In this document: piece after piece, positions 13,080 to 27,100 of the stretch
Numbering within the stretch: the first letter of the stretch is position 1
How the letters are laid out: each line of letters opens with the position of its first letter
Assembly (NCBI GenBank): GCA_963170055.1
Contig: CAUJGJ010000303.1
Span: forward strand, 115,401 to 179,400
Length of the DNA stretch: 64,000 nt
From: Halisarca cf. caerulea
Lineage: Eukaryota > Porifera > Demospongiae > Chondrillida > Halisarcidae
Direction: 5' to 3'
The notes under the pieces: model-generated
Databases searched by the model: none
Seen by the model: only the letters and a program-made list of their open reading frames with translations
What the model was told of the DNA's origin: nothing
Translations under genes and position numbers: made by a program

Positions 13080-16000
13080 AAGAATTGCAAATAACTTAGA
13101 AAAGAAATTTGCGATTTTTTATTTCTTACCAGGACAATTTTTTTGACAAATGACCGCAGATATAAGTTTTATGACTTTGTTAATGCATGAATCCTGCATA
13201 AGAAGTCAAGAATAGCATGAAATTGCAAGAATTGCAAATAACTTAGAAAAGAAATTTGCGATTTCCTATTTCTGACACAAACAATTTATTTGACAAATCA
13301 CCGCAGCTATATGTTTTATGACTTTGTTAATGCATGAATCATGCATAAGAAGTCAAGAATAGCATGAAATTGCAAGAATTGCAAATAACTTAGAAAAGAA
13401 ATTTGCGATTTTTTATTTCTTACCAGGATAATTTGTTTGACAAATCACCGCAGCTATAAGTTTTATCACTTTGTTAATGCATGAATCATGCATAATAAAT
13501 CAAGAATAGCATGAAATTGCAAGAATTGCAAATAACTTAGAACAGAAATTTGCGATTTTTATTTCTTACCAAGACAATTTTTTTGACATATGACCGCAGC
13601 TATAAGTTTTATGACTTTGTTAATGCATGAATCATGCATAATAAATCAAGAATAGCATGAAATTTCAAGAATTGCAAATAACTTAGAAAAGAAATTTGCG
13701 ATTTTTTATTTCTTACCAGGATAATTTGTTTGACAAATCACCGCAGCTATAAGTTTTATGACTTTGTTAATGCATGAATCATGCATAATAAATCAAGAAT
13801 AGCATGAAATTGCAAGAATTGCAAATAACTTAGAACAGAAATTTGCGATTTTTATTTCTTACCAGGACAATTTTTTTGACATATGACCGCAGCTATAAGT
13901 TTTATGACTTTGTTAATGCATGAATCATGCATAAGAAGTCAAGAATAGTATGAAATTGCAAAAATTTCTAATAACTTAGAAAAGAAATTTGCGATTTTCT
14001 GTTTCTTACTAGGACAATTCATTTGACAAATCACCGCAGCTATAAGTTTTATGAGTTTGTTAATGCATGAATCACGCATAAGAAATAGACGATAGCATGA
14101 AATTGCAAGTATTGCAAATAACTTAGAAAATAAATTTGCGATTTTCTATTTCTTACTAGGACAATTTATTTGACAATTCACCGCAGCTATAAGTTTTATG
14201 ACTTTGTTAATGCATGAATCATGCATAAGAAGTCAAGAATAGCATGAAATTGCAAGAATTGCAAATAATTTAGAAAAGAAATTTGCGATTTTTCATTTTT
14301 TACTAAGACAATTTATTTGACAAATCACCGCAGTTATATGTTTTATGACTTTGTTAATGCATGAATCACGCATAAGAAGTGAAGAATAGCATAAAATTGC
14401 AAGAATTGCAAATAACTTAGAAAAGAAATTTGCGATTTTCTGTTTCTTACTAGGACAATTTATTTGACAAATCACCGCAGCTTTAAGTTTTATGACTTTG
14501 TTAATGCATGAATCATGCATAAGAAGTCAAGAATAGCATGAAATTGCAAAAAATTCTAAGAACTTAGAAAAGAAATTTGCGATTTTCTGTTTCGTACTAG
14601 GACAATTCATTTGACAAATCACTGCAGCTATAAGTTTTATGACTTTGGTAATGCATGAATCATGCATAAGAAATCAACAATAGCATGAAATTGCAAGAAT
14701 TGCAAATAACTTAGAAAAGAAATTTGAGATTTTTTATTTCTTATCAGGACAATTTATTTGACAAATCACCGCAGCTATAAGTTTTATGAGTTTGTTAATG
14801 CATGAATCATGCATAAGAAGTCAAGAATAGCATGAAATTGTAAGAATTGCAAATAACTTAGAAAAGAGTTTGGCGATTTTCTATTTGTGACACAAATAAT
14901 TTATTTGACAAATCACCGCAGGTATAAGTTTTATGATATTGTTAACGCATGAATCATGCATAAGAAGTCAAGAATAGCATGAAATTGCAAGAATTGCAAA
15001 TAACTTAGAAAAGAAATTTGCGATTTTCTATTTCTGACACTAATAATTTATTTGACAAATCACCGCAGCTATAAGTTTTATGACTTTGTTAATGCATGAA
15101 TAAGGCATAAGAAGTCAAGAATAGCATGAAATTGCAAGAATTGCAAATGATTTAAAAAAGAAATTTGTAATTTTCTATTTCTTACACAAACAATTTATTT
15201 GACACATTACCGCAGTTCTAAGTTTTATGAGTTTGTTGATGCGTAAATCATGCATAAGAAGTCAAGAATAGCATTAATTTGCAAGAATTGCAAATAGCTT
15301 AGAAAAGAAATTTGCGATTTTCTATTTCTTACAAGGACATTTTATTTGACAAATCACCGCAGCTATAAGTTTGATGACTTTGTTAATGCATGAATCATGC
15401 ATAAGAAGTCAAGAATAGCATGAAATTGTAAGAATTGCAAATAACTTAGAAAAGAAATTTGTGATTTTCTATTTCTGACACAAATAATTTATTTGACAAA
15501 TCACCGCAGCTATAAGTTTTATGACTTTGTTAATGCATGAATCATGCATAAGAAGTCAAGAATAGCATGAAATTGCAAAAAATTCTAAGAACTTAGAAAA
15601 GAAATTTGCGATTTTCTGTTTCGTACTAGGACAATTCATTTGACAAATCACTGCAGCTATAAGTTTTATGACTTTGGTAATGCATGAATCATGCATAAGA
15701 ATTCAACAATAGCATGAAATTGCAAGAATTGCAAATAACTTAGAAAAGAAATTTGAGATTTTTTATTTCTTATCAGGACAATTTATTTGACAAATCATCG
15801 CAGCTATAAGTTTTATGAGTTTGTTAATGCATGAATCATGCATAAGAAGTCAAGAATAGCATGAAATTGTAAGAATTGCAAATAACTTAGAAAAGAAATT
15901 TGTGATTTTCTATTTCTTACACAAACAATTTATTTGACACATTACCGCAGCTCTAAGTTTTATGAGTTTGTTGATGCGTGAATCATGCATAAGAAGTCAA

Positions 16001-19000
16001 GAATAGCATTTATTTGCAAGAATTGCAAATAACTTAGAAAAGAAATTTGCGATTTTCTATTTCTTACAAGGACATTTTATTTGACAAATCACCGCAGCTA
16101 TAAGTTTGATGACTTTGTTAATGCATGAATCATGCATAAGAAGTCAAGAATAGCATGAAATTGTAAGAATTGCAAATAACTCAGAAAAGAAATTTGTGAT
16201 TTTCTATTTCTGACACAAATAATTTATTTGACAAATCACCGCAGGTATAAGTTTTATGACTTTGTTAATGCATGAATCATGCATAAGAAGTCAAGAATAG
16301 CATGAAATTTCAAGAATTGCAAATAACTTAGAAAAGAAATGTGCGAGTTTTCATTTCTTACCAGGACTATTTTTTTGAGAAATCACCGCAGCTATAAGTT
16401 TTATGACTTAATTAATGCATGAATCATGCATAAGAAGTCAAGAATAGCATGAAATTGGAAAAATTGCTAATAACTTAGAAAAGAAATTGGCGATTTTCTA
16501 TTTCTGACACTAATAATTTATTTGACAAATCACCGCAGGTATAAGTTTTATGACTTTGTTAATGCATGAATCATGCATAAAAAGTCAAGAATAGCATGAA
16601 ATTGCAAGAATTGCAAATAACTTAGAAAAGAAATTGGCGATTTTTTATTTCTTACTAGGACAATTTATTTGACAAATGACCGCAGCTATAAGTTTTATGA
16701 CTTTTTTAATGCATGAATCATGCATAAGAAGTCAAGAATAGCATGAAATTGCAAGAATTGCAAATAACTTAGAAAAAAATTTGCGATTTTTTATTTCTTA
16801 CCAGGATAATTTGTTTGACAAATGACCGCAGCTATAAGTTTTATGACTTTGTTAATGCATGAATCATGCATAAGAAGTCAAGAATAGCATGAAATTGCAA
16901 GAATTGCAAATAACTAAGAAAAGAAATTTGCGATTATTTATTTCTTGCCAGGATATTTTGTTTGACAAATCACCGCAGCTATAAGTTTTATGACTTTATT
17001 AATGCATTAATCATGCATAAGAAGTCAAGAATAGCATGAAATTTCAAGAATTGCAAATAACTTAGAAAAGAAATTTGTGATTTTCTATTTCTTGCCAGGA
17101 TATTTTGTTTGACAAATCACCGCAGCTATAAGTTTTATGACTTTGTTAATGCATGAATCATGCATAAGAAGTCAAGAATAGCATGAAATTGGAAAAATTG
17201 CAAATAACTTAGAAAAGAAATTTCCGATTTTCTATTCCTGACACAAATAATTTATTTGACAAGTCACCGCAGGTATAAGTTTTATGACTTTGTTAATGCA
17301 TGAATCATGCATAAGAAGTCAAGAATAGCATGAAATTGCAAGAATTGCAAATAACTTGGAAAAGAAATTGGCGATGTTTTATTTCTTACTAGGATAATTT
17401 GTTTGACAAATCACCGCAGCTATAAGTTTTATGACTTTGTTAATGCATGAATCATGCATAATAAATCAAGAATAGCATGAAATTGCAAGAATTGCAAATA
17501 ACTTAGAACAGAAATTTGCGATTTTTATTTCTTACCAGGACAATTTTTTTGACATATGACCGCAGCTATAAGTTTTATGACTTTGTTAATGCATGAATCA
17601 TGCATAATAAATCAAGAATAGCATGAAATTTCAAGAATTGCAAATAACTTAGAAAAGAAATTTGCGATTTTTTATTTCTTACCAGGATAATTTGTTTGAC
17701 AAATCACCGCAGCTATAAGTTTTATGACTTTGTTAATGCATGAATCATGCATAATAAATCAAGAATAGCATGAAATTGCAAGAATTGCAAATAACTTAGA
17801 ACAGATATTTGCGATTTTTATTTCTTACCAGGACAATTTTTTTGACATATGACCGCAGCTATAAGTTTTATGACTTTGTTAATGCATGAATCATGCATAA
17901 GAAGTCAAGAATAGTATGAAATTGCAAAAATTTCTAATAACTTAGAAAAGAAATTTGCGATTTTCTGTTTCTTACTAGGACAATTCATTTGACAAATCAC
18001 CGCAGCTATAAGTTTTATGACTTTGTTAATGCATGAATCACGCATAAGAAATAAACGATAGCATGAAATTGCAAGTATTGCAAATAACTTAGAAAATAAA
18101 TTTGCGATTTTCTATTTCTTACTAGGACAATTTATTTGACAATTCACCGCAGCTATAAGTTTTATGACTTTGTTAATGCATGAATCATGCATAAGAAGTC
18201 AAGAATAGCATGATATTGCAAAAATTGCAAATAACTTAGAAAAGAAATTTGCGATTTTCTATTTCTTACTACGACAATTTATTTGACAAATCACCGCAGC
18301 TATAAGTTTTATAACTATGTTAATGCATGAATCATGCATAAGAAGTGAAGAATAGCATGAAATTGCAAGAATTGCAAATAACTTAGAAAAGAAATTTGCG
18401 ATTTTTTGTTTCTTACCAGGACAATTTTTTTGACAAATGACCGCAGATATAAGTTTTATGACTTTGTTAATGCATGAATCCTGCATAAGAAGTCAAGAAT
18501 AGCATGAAATTGCAAGAATTGCAAATAACTTAGAAAAGAAATTTGCGATTTCCTATTTCTGACACAAACAATTTATTTGACAAATCACCGCAGCTATATG
18601 TTTTATGACTTTGTTAATGCATGAATCATGCATAAGAAGTCAAGAATAGCATGAAATTGCAAGAATTGCAAATAACTTAGAAAAGAAATTTGCGATTTTT
18701 TATTTCTTACCAGGATAATTTGTTTGACAAATCACCGCAGCTATAAGTTTTATCACTTTGTTAATGCATGAATCATGCATAATAAATCAAGAATAGCATG
18801 AAATTGCAAGAATTGCAAATAACTTAGAACAGAAATTTGCGATTTATATTTCTTACCAAGACAATTTTTTTGACATATGACCGCAGCTATAAGTTTTATG
18901 ACTTTGTTAATGCATGAATCATGCATAATAAGTCAAGAATAGCATGAAATTTCAAGAATTGCAAATAACTTAGAAAAGAAATTTGCGATTTTTTATTTCT

Positions 19001-22000
19001 TACCAGGATAATTTGTTTGACAAATCACCGCAGCTATAAGTTTTATGACTTTGTTAATGCATGAATCATGCATAATAAATCAAGAATAGCATGAAATTGC
19101 AAGAATTGCAAATAACTTAGAACAGAAATTTGCGATGTTTATTTCTTACCAGGACAATTTTTTTGACATATGACCGCAGCTATAAGTTTTATGACTTTGT
19201 TAATGCATGAATCATGCATAAGAAGTCAAGAATAGTATGAAATTGCAAAAATTTCTAATAACTTAGAAAAGAAATTTGCGATTTTCTGTTTCTTACTAGG
19301 ACAATTCATTTGACAAATCACCGCAGCTATAAGTTTTATGAGTTTGTTAATGCATGAATCACGCATAAGAAATAAACGATAGCATGAAATTGCAAGTATT
19401 GCAAATAACTTAGAAAATAAATTTGCGATTTTCTATTTCTTACTAGGACAATTTATTTGACAATTCACCGCAGCTATAAGTTTTATGACTTTGTTAATGC
19501 ATGAATCATGCATAAGAAGTCAAGAATAGCATGAAATTGCAAGAATTGCAAATAATTTAGAAAAGAAATTTGCGATTTTTCATTTTTTACTAAGACAATT
19601 TATTTGACAAATCACCGCAGTTATATGTTTTATGACTTTGTTAATGCATGAATCACGCATAAGAAGTGAAGAATAGCATAAAATTGCAAGAATTGCAAAT
19701 AACTTAGAAAAGAAATTTGCGATTTTCTGTTTCTTACTAGGACAATTTATTTGACAAATCACCGCAGCTATAAGTTTTATGACTTTGTTAATGCATGAAT
19801 CATGCATAAGAAGTCAAGAATAGCATGAAATTGCAAAAAATTCTAAGAACTTAGAAAAGAAATTTGCGATTTTCTGTTTCGTACTAGGACAATTCATTTG
19901 ACAAATCACTGCAGCTATAAGTTTTATGACTTTGGTAATGCATGAATCATGCATAAGAAATCAACAATAGCATGAAATTGCAAGAATTGCAAATAACTTA
20001 GAAAAGAAATTTGAGATTTTTTATTTCTTATCAGGACAATTTATTTGACAAATCACCGCAGCTATAAGTTTTATGAGTTTGTTAATGCATGAATCATGCA
20101 TAAGAAGTCAAGAATAGCATGAAATTGTAAGAATTGCAAATAACTTAGAAAAGAAATTGGCGATTTTCTATTTGTGACACAAATAATTTATTTGACAAAT
20201 CACCGCAGGTATAAGTTTTATGATATTGTTAACGCATGAATCATGCATAAGAAGTCAAGAATAGCATGAAATTGCAAGAATTGCAAATAACTTAGAAAAG
20301 AAATTTGCGATTTTCTATTTCTGACACTAATAATTTATTTGACAAATCACCGCAGCTATAAGTTTTATGACTTTGTTAATGCATGAATCAGGCATAAGAA
20401 GTCAAGAATAGCATGAAATTGCAAGAATTGCAAATGATTTAAAAAAGAAATTTGTAATTTTCTATTTCTTACACAAACAATTTATTTGACACATTACCGC
20501 AGTTCTAAGTTTTATGAGTTTGTTGATGCGTAAATCATGCATAAGAAGTCAAGAATAGCATTAATTTGCAAGAATTGCAAATAACTTAGAAAAGAAATTT
20601 GCGATTTTCTATTTCTTACAAGGACATTTTATTTGACAAATCACCGCAGCTATAAGTTTGATGACTTTGTTAATGCATGAATCATGCATAAGAAGTCAAG
20701 AATAGCATGAAATTGTAAGAATTGCAAATAACTTAGAAAAGAAATTTGTGATTTTCTATTTCTGACACAAATAATTTATTTCACAAATCACCGCAGCTAT
20801 AAGTTTTATGACTTTGTTAATGCATGAATCATGCATAAGAAGTCAAGAATAGCATGAAATTGCAAAAAATTCTAAGAACTTAGAAAAGAAATTTGCGATT
20901 TTCTGTTTCGTACTAGGACAATTCATTTGACAAATCACTGCAGCTATAAGTTTTATGACTTTGGTAATGCATGAATCATGCATAAGAATTCAACAATAGC
21001 ATGAAATTGCAAGAATTGCAAATAACTTAGAAAAGAAATTTGAGATTTTTTATTTCTTATCAGGACAATTTATTTGACAAATCACCGCAGCTATAAGTTT
21101 TATGAGTTTGTTAATGCATGAATCATGCATAAGAAGTCAAGAATAGCATGAAATTGTAAGAATTGCAAATAACTTAGAAAAGAAATTTGTGATTTTCTAT
21201 TTCTTACACAAACAATTTATTTGACACATTACCGCAGCTCTAAGTTTTATGAGTTTGTTGATGCGTGAATCATGCATAAGAAGTGAAGAATAGCATGATT
21301 GACAAATCACCATCATAAGTGTTATAACTATGTTAATGCATGAATCATGCATAAGAAGTCAAGAATAGCATGAAATTGCAAGAATTGCAAATAATTTAGA
21401 AAAGAAATTTGCGATTGTTCATTTTTTACTAAGACAATTTATTTGACAAATCACCGCAGTTATATGTTTTATGACTTTGTTAATGCATGAATCACGCATA
21501 AGAAGTCAAGAATAGCATGAAATTGCAAGAATTGCAAATAACTTAGAAAAGAAATTTGCGATTTTTTATTTCTTACCAGGATAATTTGTTTGACAAATCA
21601 CCGCAGCTATAAGTTTTATCACTTTGTTAATGCATGAATCATGCATAATAAATCAAGAATAGCATGAAATTGCAAGAATTGCAAATAACTTAGAACAGAA
21701 ATTTGCGATTTATATTTCTTACCAAGACAATTTTTTTGACATATGACCGCAGCTATAAGTTTTATGACTTTGTTAATGCATGAATCATGCATAATAAATC
21801 AAGAATAGCATGAAATTTCAAGAATTGCAAATAACTTAGAAAAGAAATTTGCGATTTTTTATTTCTTACCAGGATAATTTGTTTGACAAATCACCGCAGC
21901 TATAAGTTTTATGACTTTGTTAATGCATGAATCATGCATAATAAATCAAGAATAGCATGAAATTGCAAGAATTGCAAATAACTTAGAACAGAAATTTGCG

Positions 22001-24156
22001 ATGTTTATTTCTTACCAGGACAATTTTTTTGACATATGACCGCAGCTATAAGTTTTATGACTTTGTTAATGCATGAATCATGCATAAGAAGTCAAGAATA
22101 GTATGAAATTGCAAAAATTTCTAATAACTTAGAAAAGAAATTTGCGATTTTCTGTTTCTTACTAGGACAATTCATTTGACAAATCACCGCAGCTATAAGT
22201 TTTATGAGTTTGTTAATGCATGAATCACGCATAAGAAATAAACGATAGCATGAAATTGCAAGTATTGCAAATAACTTAGAAAATAAATTTGCGATTTTCT
22301 ATTTCTTACTAGGACAATTTATTTGACAATTCACCGCAGCTATAAGTTTTATGACTTTGTTAATGCATGAATCATGCATAAGAAGTCAAGAATAGCATGA
22401 AATTGCAAGAATTGCAAATAATTTAGAAAAGAAATTTGCGATTTTTCATTTTTTACTAAGACAATTTATTTGACAAATCACCGCAGTTATATGTTTTATG
22501 ACTTTGTTAATGCATGAATCACGCATAAGAAGTGAAGAATAGCATAAAATTGCAAGAATTGCAAATAACTTAGAAAAGAAATTTGCGATTTTCTGTTTCT
22601 TACTAGGACAATTTATTTGACAAATCACCGCAGCTATAAGTTTTATGACTTTGTTAATGCATGAATCATGCATAAGAAGTCAAGAATAGCATGAAATTGC
22701 AAAAAATTCTAAGAACTTAGAAAAGAAATTTGCGATTTTCTGTTTCGTACTAGGACAATTCATTTGACAAATCACTGCAGCTATAAGTTTTATGACTTTG
22801 GTAATGCATGAATCATGCATAAGAAATCAACAATAGCATGAAATTGCAAGAATTGCAAATAACTTAGAAAAGAAATTTGAGATTTTTTATTTCTTATCAG
22901 GACAATTTATTTGACAAATCACCGCAGCTATAAGTTTTATGAGTTTGTTAATGCATGAATCATGCATAAGAAGTCAAGAATAGCATGAAATTGTAAGAAT
23001 TGCAAATAACTTAGAAAAGAAATTGGCGATTTTCTATTTGTGACACAAATAATTTATTTGACAAATCACCGCAGGTATAAGTTTTATGATATTGTTAACG
23101 CATGAATCATGCATAAGAAGTCAAGAATAGCATGAAATTGCAAGAATTGCAAATACCTTAGAAAAGAAATTTGCGATTTTCTATTTCTGACACTAATAAT
23201 TTATTTGACAAATCACCGCAGCTATAAGTTTTATGACTTTGTTAATGCATGAATCAGGCATAAGAAGTCAAGAATAGCATGAAATTGCAAGAATTGCAAA
23301 TGATTTAAAAAAGAAATTTGTAATTTTCTATTTCTTACACAAACAATTTATTTGACACATTACCGCAGTTCTAAGTTTTATGAGTTTGTTGATGCGTAAA
23401 TCATGCATAAGAAGTCAAGAATAGCATTAATTTGCAAGAATTGCAAATAACTTAGAAAAGAAATTTGCGATTTTCTATTTCTTACAAGGACATTTTATTT
23501 GACAAATCACCGCAGCTATAAGTTTGATGACTTTGTTAATGCATGAATCATGCATAAGAAGTCAAGAATAGCATGAAATTGTAAGAATTGCAAATAACTT
23601 AGAAAAGAAATTTGTGATTTTCTATTTCTGACACAAATAATTTATTTCACAAATCACCGCAGCTATAAGTTTTATGACTTTGTTAATGCATGAATCATGC
23701 ATAAGAAGTCAAGAATAGCATGAAATTGCAAAAAATTCTAAGAACTTAGAAAAGAAATTTGCGATTTTCTGTTTCGTACTAGGACAATTCATTTGACAAA
23801 TCACTGCAGCTATAAGTTTTATGACTTTGGTAATGCATGAATCATGCATAAGAATTCAACAATAGCATGAAATTGCAAGAATTGCAAATAACTTAGAAAA
23901 GAAATTTGAGATTTTTTATTTCTTATCAGGACAATTTATTTGACAAATCACCGCAGCTATAAGTTTTATGAGTTTGTTAATGCATGAATCATGCATAAGA
24001 AGTCAAGAATAGCATGAAATTGTAAGAATTGCAAATAACTTAGAAAAGAAATTTGTGATTTTCTATTTCTTACACAAACAATTTATTTGACACATTACCG
24101 CAGCTCTAAGTTTTATGAGTTTGTTGATGCGTGAATCATGCATAAGAAGTGAAGAA
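13080..24156. repeat. Block of about 2.7-2.9 kb present three times in the array
   Basis: A run of about 20 monomers at about 13,080-16,000 recurs at about 18,367-21,290 (offset 5,287 bp) and, from an internal point, at about 21,510-24,156 (offset a further 2,866 bp). Markers are GAATCCTGCATAAG (13189 and 18476), the GTTATATGTTTTATG monomer and the TTGATGCGTAAATC monomer. The copies differ at scattered single bases, for example CTTTAAG near 14482 against CTATAAG in the second copy. The first two copies are separated by about 2.3 kb resembling 9.7-13 kb. Part of the block appears again inside the 4,116-bp repeats downstream. Confidence 0.75.
21285..21330. repeat. Deletion scar inside the 147-bp array (half-monomer lost)
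   Basis: At about 21,299 the text runs from ATAGCATGA straight into TTGACAAATCACCATCATAAGTG. The equivalent place near 24,165 has the intervening part of the monomer. About 74 bp are missing, which accounts for the 2,866-bp offset (20 x 147 minus 74) between neighbouring blocks. This is the clearest break in the 147-bp phase that I noticed in the array. Confidence 0.85.
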
Positions 24157-27100
24157 TAGCATGATATTGCAAAAATTGCAAATAACTTAGAAAAGAAATT
24201 TGCGATTTTCTATTTCTTACTACGACAATTTATTTGACAAATCACCGCAGCTATAAGTGTTATAACTATGTTAATGCATGAATCATGCATAAGAAGTCAA
24301 GAATAGCATGAAATTGCAAGAATTGCAAATAATTTAGAAAAGAAATTTGCGATTGTTCATTTTTTACTAAGACAATTTATTTGACAAATCACCGCAGTTA
24401 TATGTTTTATGACTTTGTTAATGCATGAATCACGCATAAGAAGTGAAGAATAGCATAAAATTGCAAGAATTGCAAATAACTTAGAAAAGAAATTTGCGAT
24501 TTTCTGTTTCTTACTAGGACAATTTATTTGACAAATCACCGCAGCTATAAGTTTTATGACTTTGTTAATGCATGAATCATGCATAAGAAGTCAAGAATAG
24601 CATGAAATTGCAAAAAATTCTAAGAACTTAGAAAAGAAATTTGCGATTTTCTGTTTCGTACTAGGACAATTCATTTGACAAATCACTGCAGCTATAAGTT
24701 TTATGACTTTGGTAATGCATGAATCATGCATAAGAAATCAACAATAGCATGAAATTGCAAGAATTGCAAATAACTTAGAAAAGAAATTTGAGATTTTTTA
24801 TTTCTTATCAGGACAATTTATTTGACAAATCACCGCAGCTATAAGTTTTATGACTTTGTTAATGCATGAATCATGCATAAGAAGTCAAGAATAGCATGAA
24901 ATTGTAAGAATTGCAAATAACTTAGAAAAGAAATTTGCGATTCTTTATTTCTTACTAAGACAATTTATTTGACAAATCACGGCAGCTATAAGTTTTATGA
25001 CTTTGTTAATGCATGAATCATGCATAAGAAGTCAAGAATAGCATGAAATTGCAAGAATTGCAAATAACTTAGAAAAGAAATTTGCGATTTTCTATTTATT
25101 ACTCGGACAATTTATTTGACAAATCCCCGCAGCTATAAGTTTTATGACTTTATTAATGCATGAATCATGCATAAGAAGTAAAGAATAGCATGAAATTACA
25201 AGAATTGCAAATAACTTAAAAAAGAAATTTACGTTTTTCTATTTCTTACTAGGACAATTTATTTGACAAATCACGGCAGCTATAAGTTTTATGACTTTGT
25301 TAATGCATGAATCATGCATAAGAAATCAAGAATAGCATGAAATTGCAAGAATTGCAAATAACTTAGAAAAGAAATTTGCGATTTTCTGTTTCTTACTACG
25401 ACAATTTATTTGACAAATCACCGCAGCTATAAGTTTTATGACTTTGTTAATGCATGAATCATGCATAAGAAGTCAAGAATAGCATGAAATTGCAAAAAAT
25501 TCTAAGAACTTAGAAAAGAAATTTGCGACTTTCTGTTTCGTACTAGGACAATTCATTTGACAAATCACCGCAGCTATAAGTTTTATGACTTTGGTAATGC
25601 ATGAATCATGCATAAGAAATCAACAATAGCATGAAATTGCAAGAATTGCAAATAACTTAGAAAAGAAATTTGCGATTTTCTATTTCTTACTACGACAATT
25701 TATTTGACAAATCACCGCAGCTATAAGTTTTATGACTTTGTTAATGCATGAATCATGCATAAGAAGTAAAGAATAGCATGAAATTGCAAGAATTGCAAAT
25801 AACTTAAAAAAGAAATTTGCGATTTTCTATTTCTTACTAGGACAATTCATTTGACAAATCACCGCAGCTATATGATTTATGACTTTGTTAATGCATGAAT
25901 CATGCATAAGAAGTGAAGAATAGCATGAAATTGCAAGAATTGCAAATAACTTAGAAAAGAAATTTGCGATTTTCTGTTTCTTACTAGGACAATTTATTCG
26001 ACAAATCACCGCAGCTATAAGTTTTATGACTTTGTTAATGCATGAATCATGCATAAGAAGTCAAGAATAGTATGAAATTGCAAAAATTTCTAATAACTTA
26101 GAAAAGAAATTTGCGATTTTCTGTTTCTTACTAGGACAATTCATTTGACAAATCACCGCAGCTATAAGTTTTATGACTTTGTTAATGCATGAATCACGCA
26201 TAAGAAATAAACGATAGCATGAAATTGCAAGTATTGCAAATAACTTAGAAAATAATTTTGCGATTTTCTATTTCTTACTAGGACAATTTATTTGACAATT
26301 CACCGCAGCTATAAGTTTTATGACTTTGTTAATGCATGAATCATGCATAAGAAGTGAAGAATAGCATGATATTGCAAAAATTGCAAATAACTTAGAAAAG
26401 AAATTTGCGATTTTCTATTTCTTACTACGACAATTTATTTGACAAATCACCGCAGCTATAAGTTTTATAACTATGTTAATGCATGAATCATGCATAAGAA
26501 GTCAAGAATAGCATGAAATTGCAAGAATTGCTAATAATTTAGAAAAGAAATTTACGATTTTTCATTTTTTACTAAGACAATTTATTTGACAAATCACCGC
26601 AGTTATATGTTTTATGACTTTGTTAATGCATGAATCACGCATAAGAAGTGAAGAATAGCATAAAATTGCAAGAATTGCAAATAACTTAGAAAAGAAATTT
26701 GCGATTTTCTGTTTCTTACTAGGACAATTTATTTGACAAATCACCGCAGCTATAAGTTTTATGACTTTGTTAATGCATGAATCATGCATAAGAAGTCAAG
26801 AATAGCATGAAATTGCAAAAAATTCTAAGAACTTAGAAAAGAAATTTGCGATTTTCTGTTTCGTACTAGGACAATTCATTTGACAAATCACTGCAGCTAT
26901 AAGTTTTATGACTTTGGTAATGCATGAATCATGCATAAGAAATCAACAATAGCATGAAATTGCAAGAATTGCAAATAACTTAGAAAAGAAATTTGAGATT
27001 TTTTATTTCTTATCAGGACAATTTATTTGACAAATCACCGCAGCTATAAGTTTTATGAGTTTGTTAATGCATGAATCATGCATAAGAAGTCAAGAATAGC

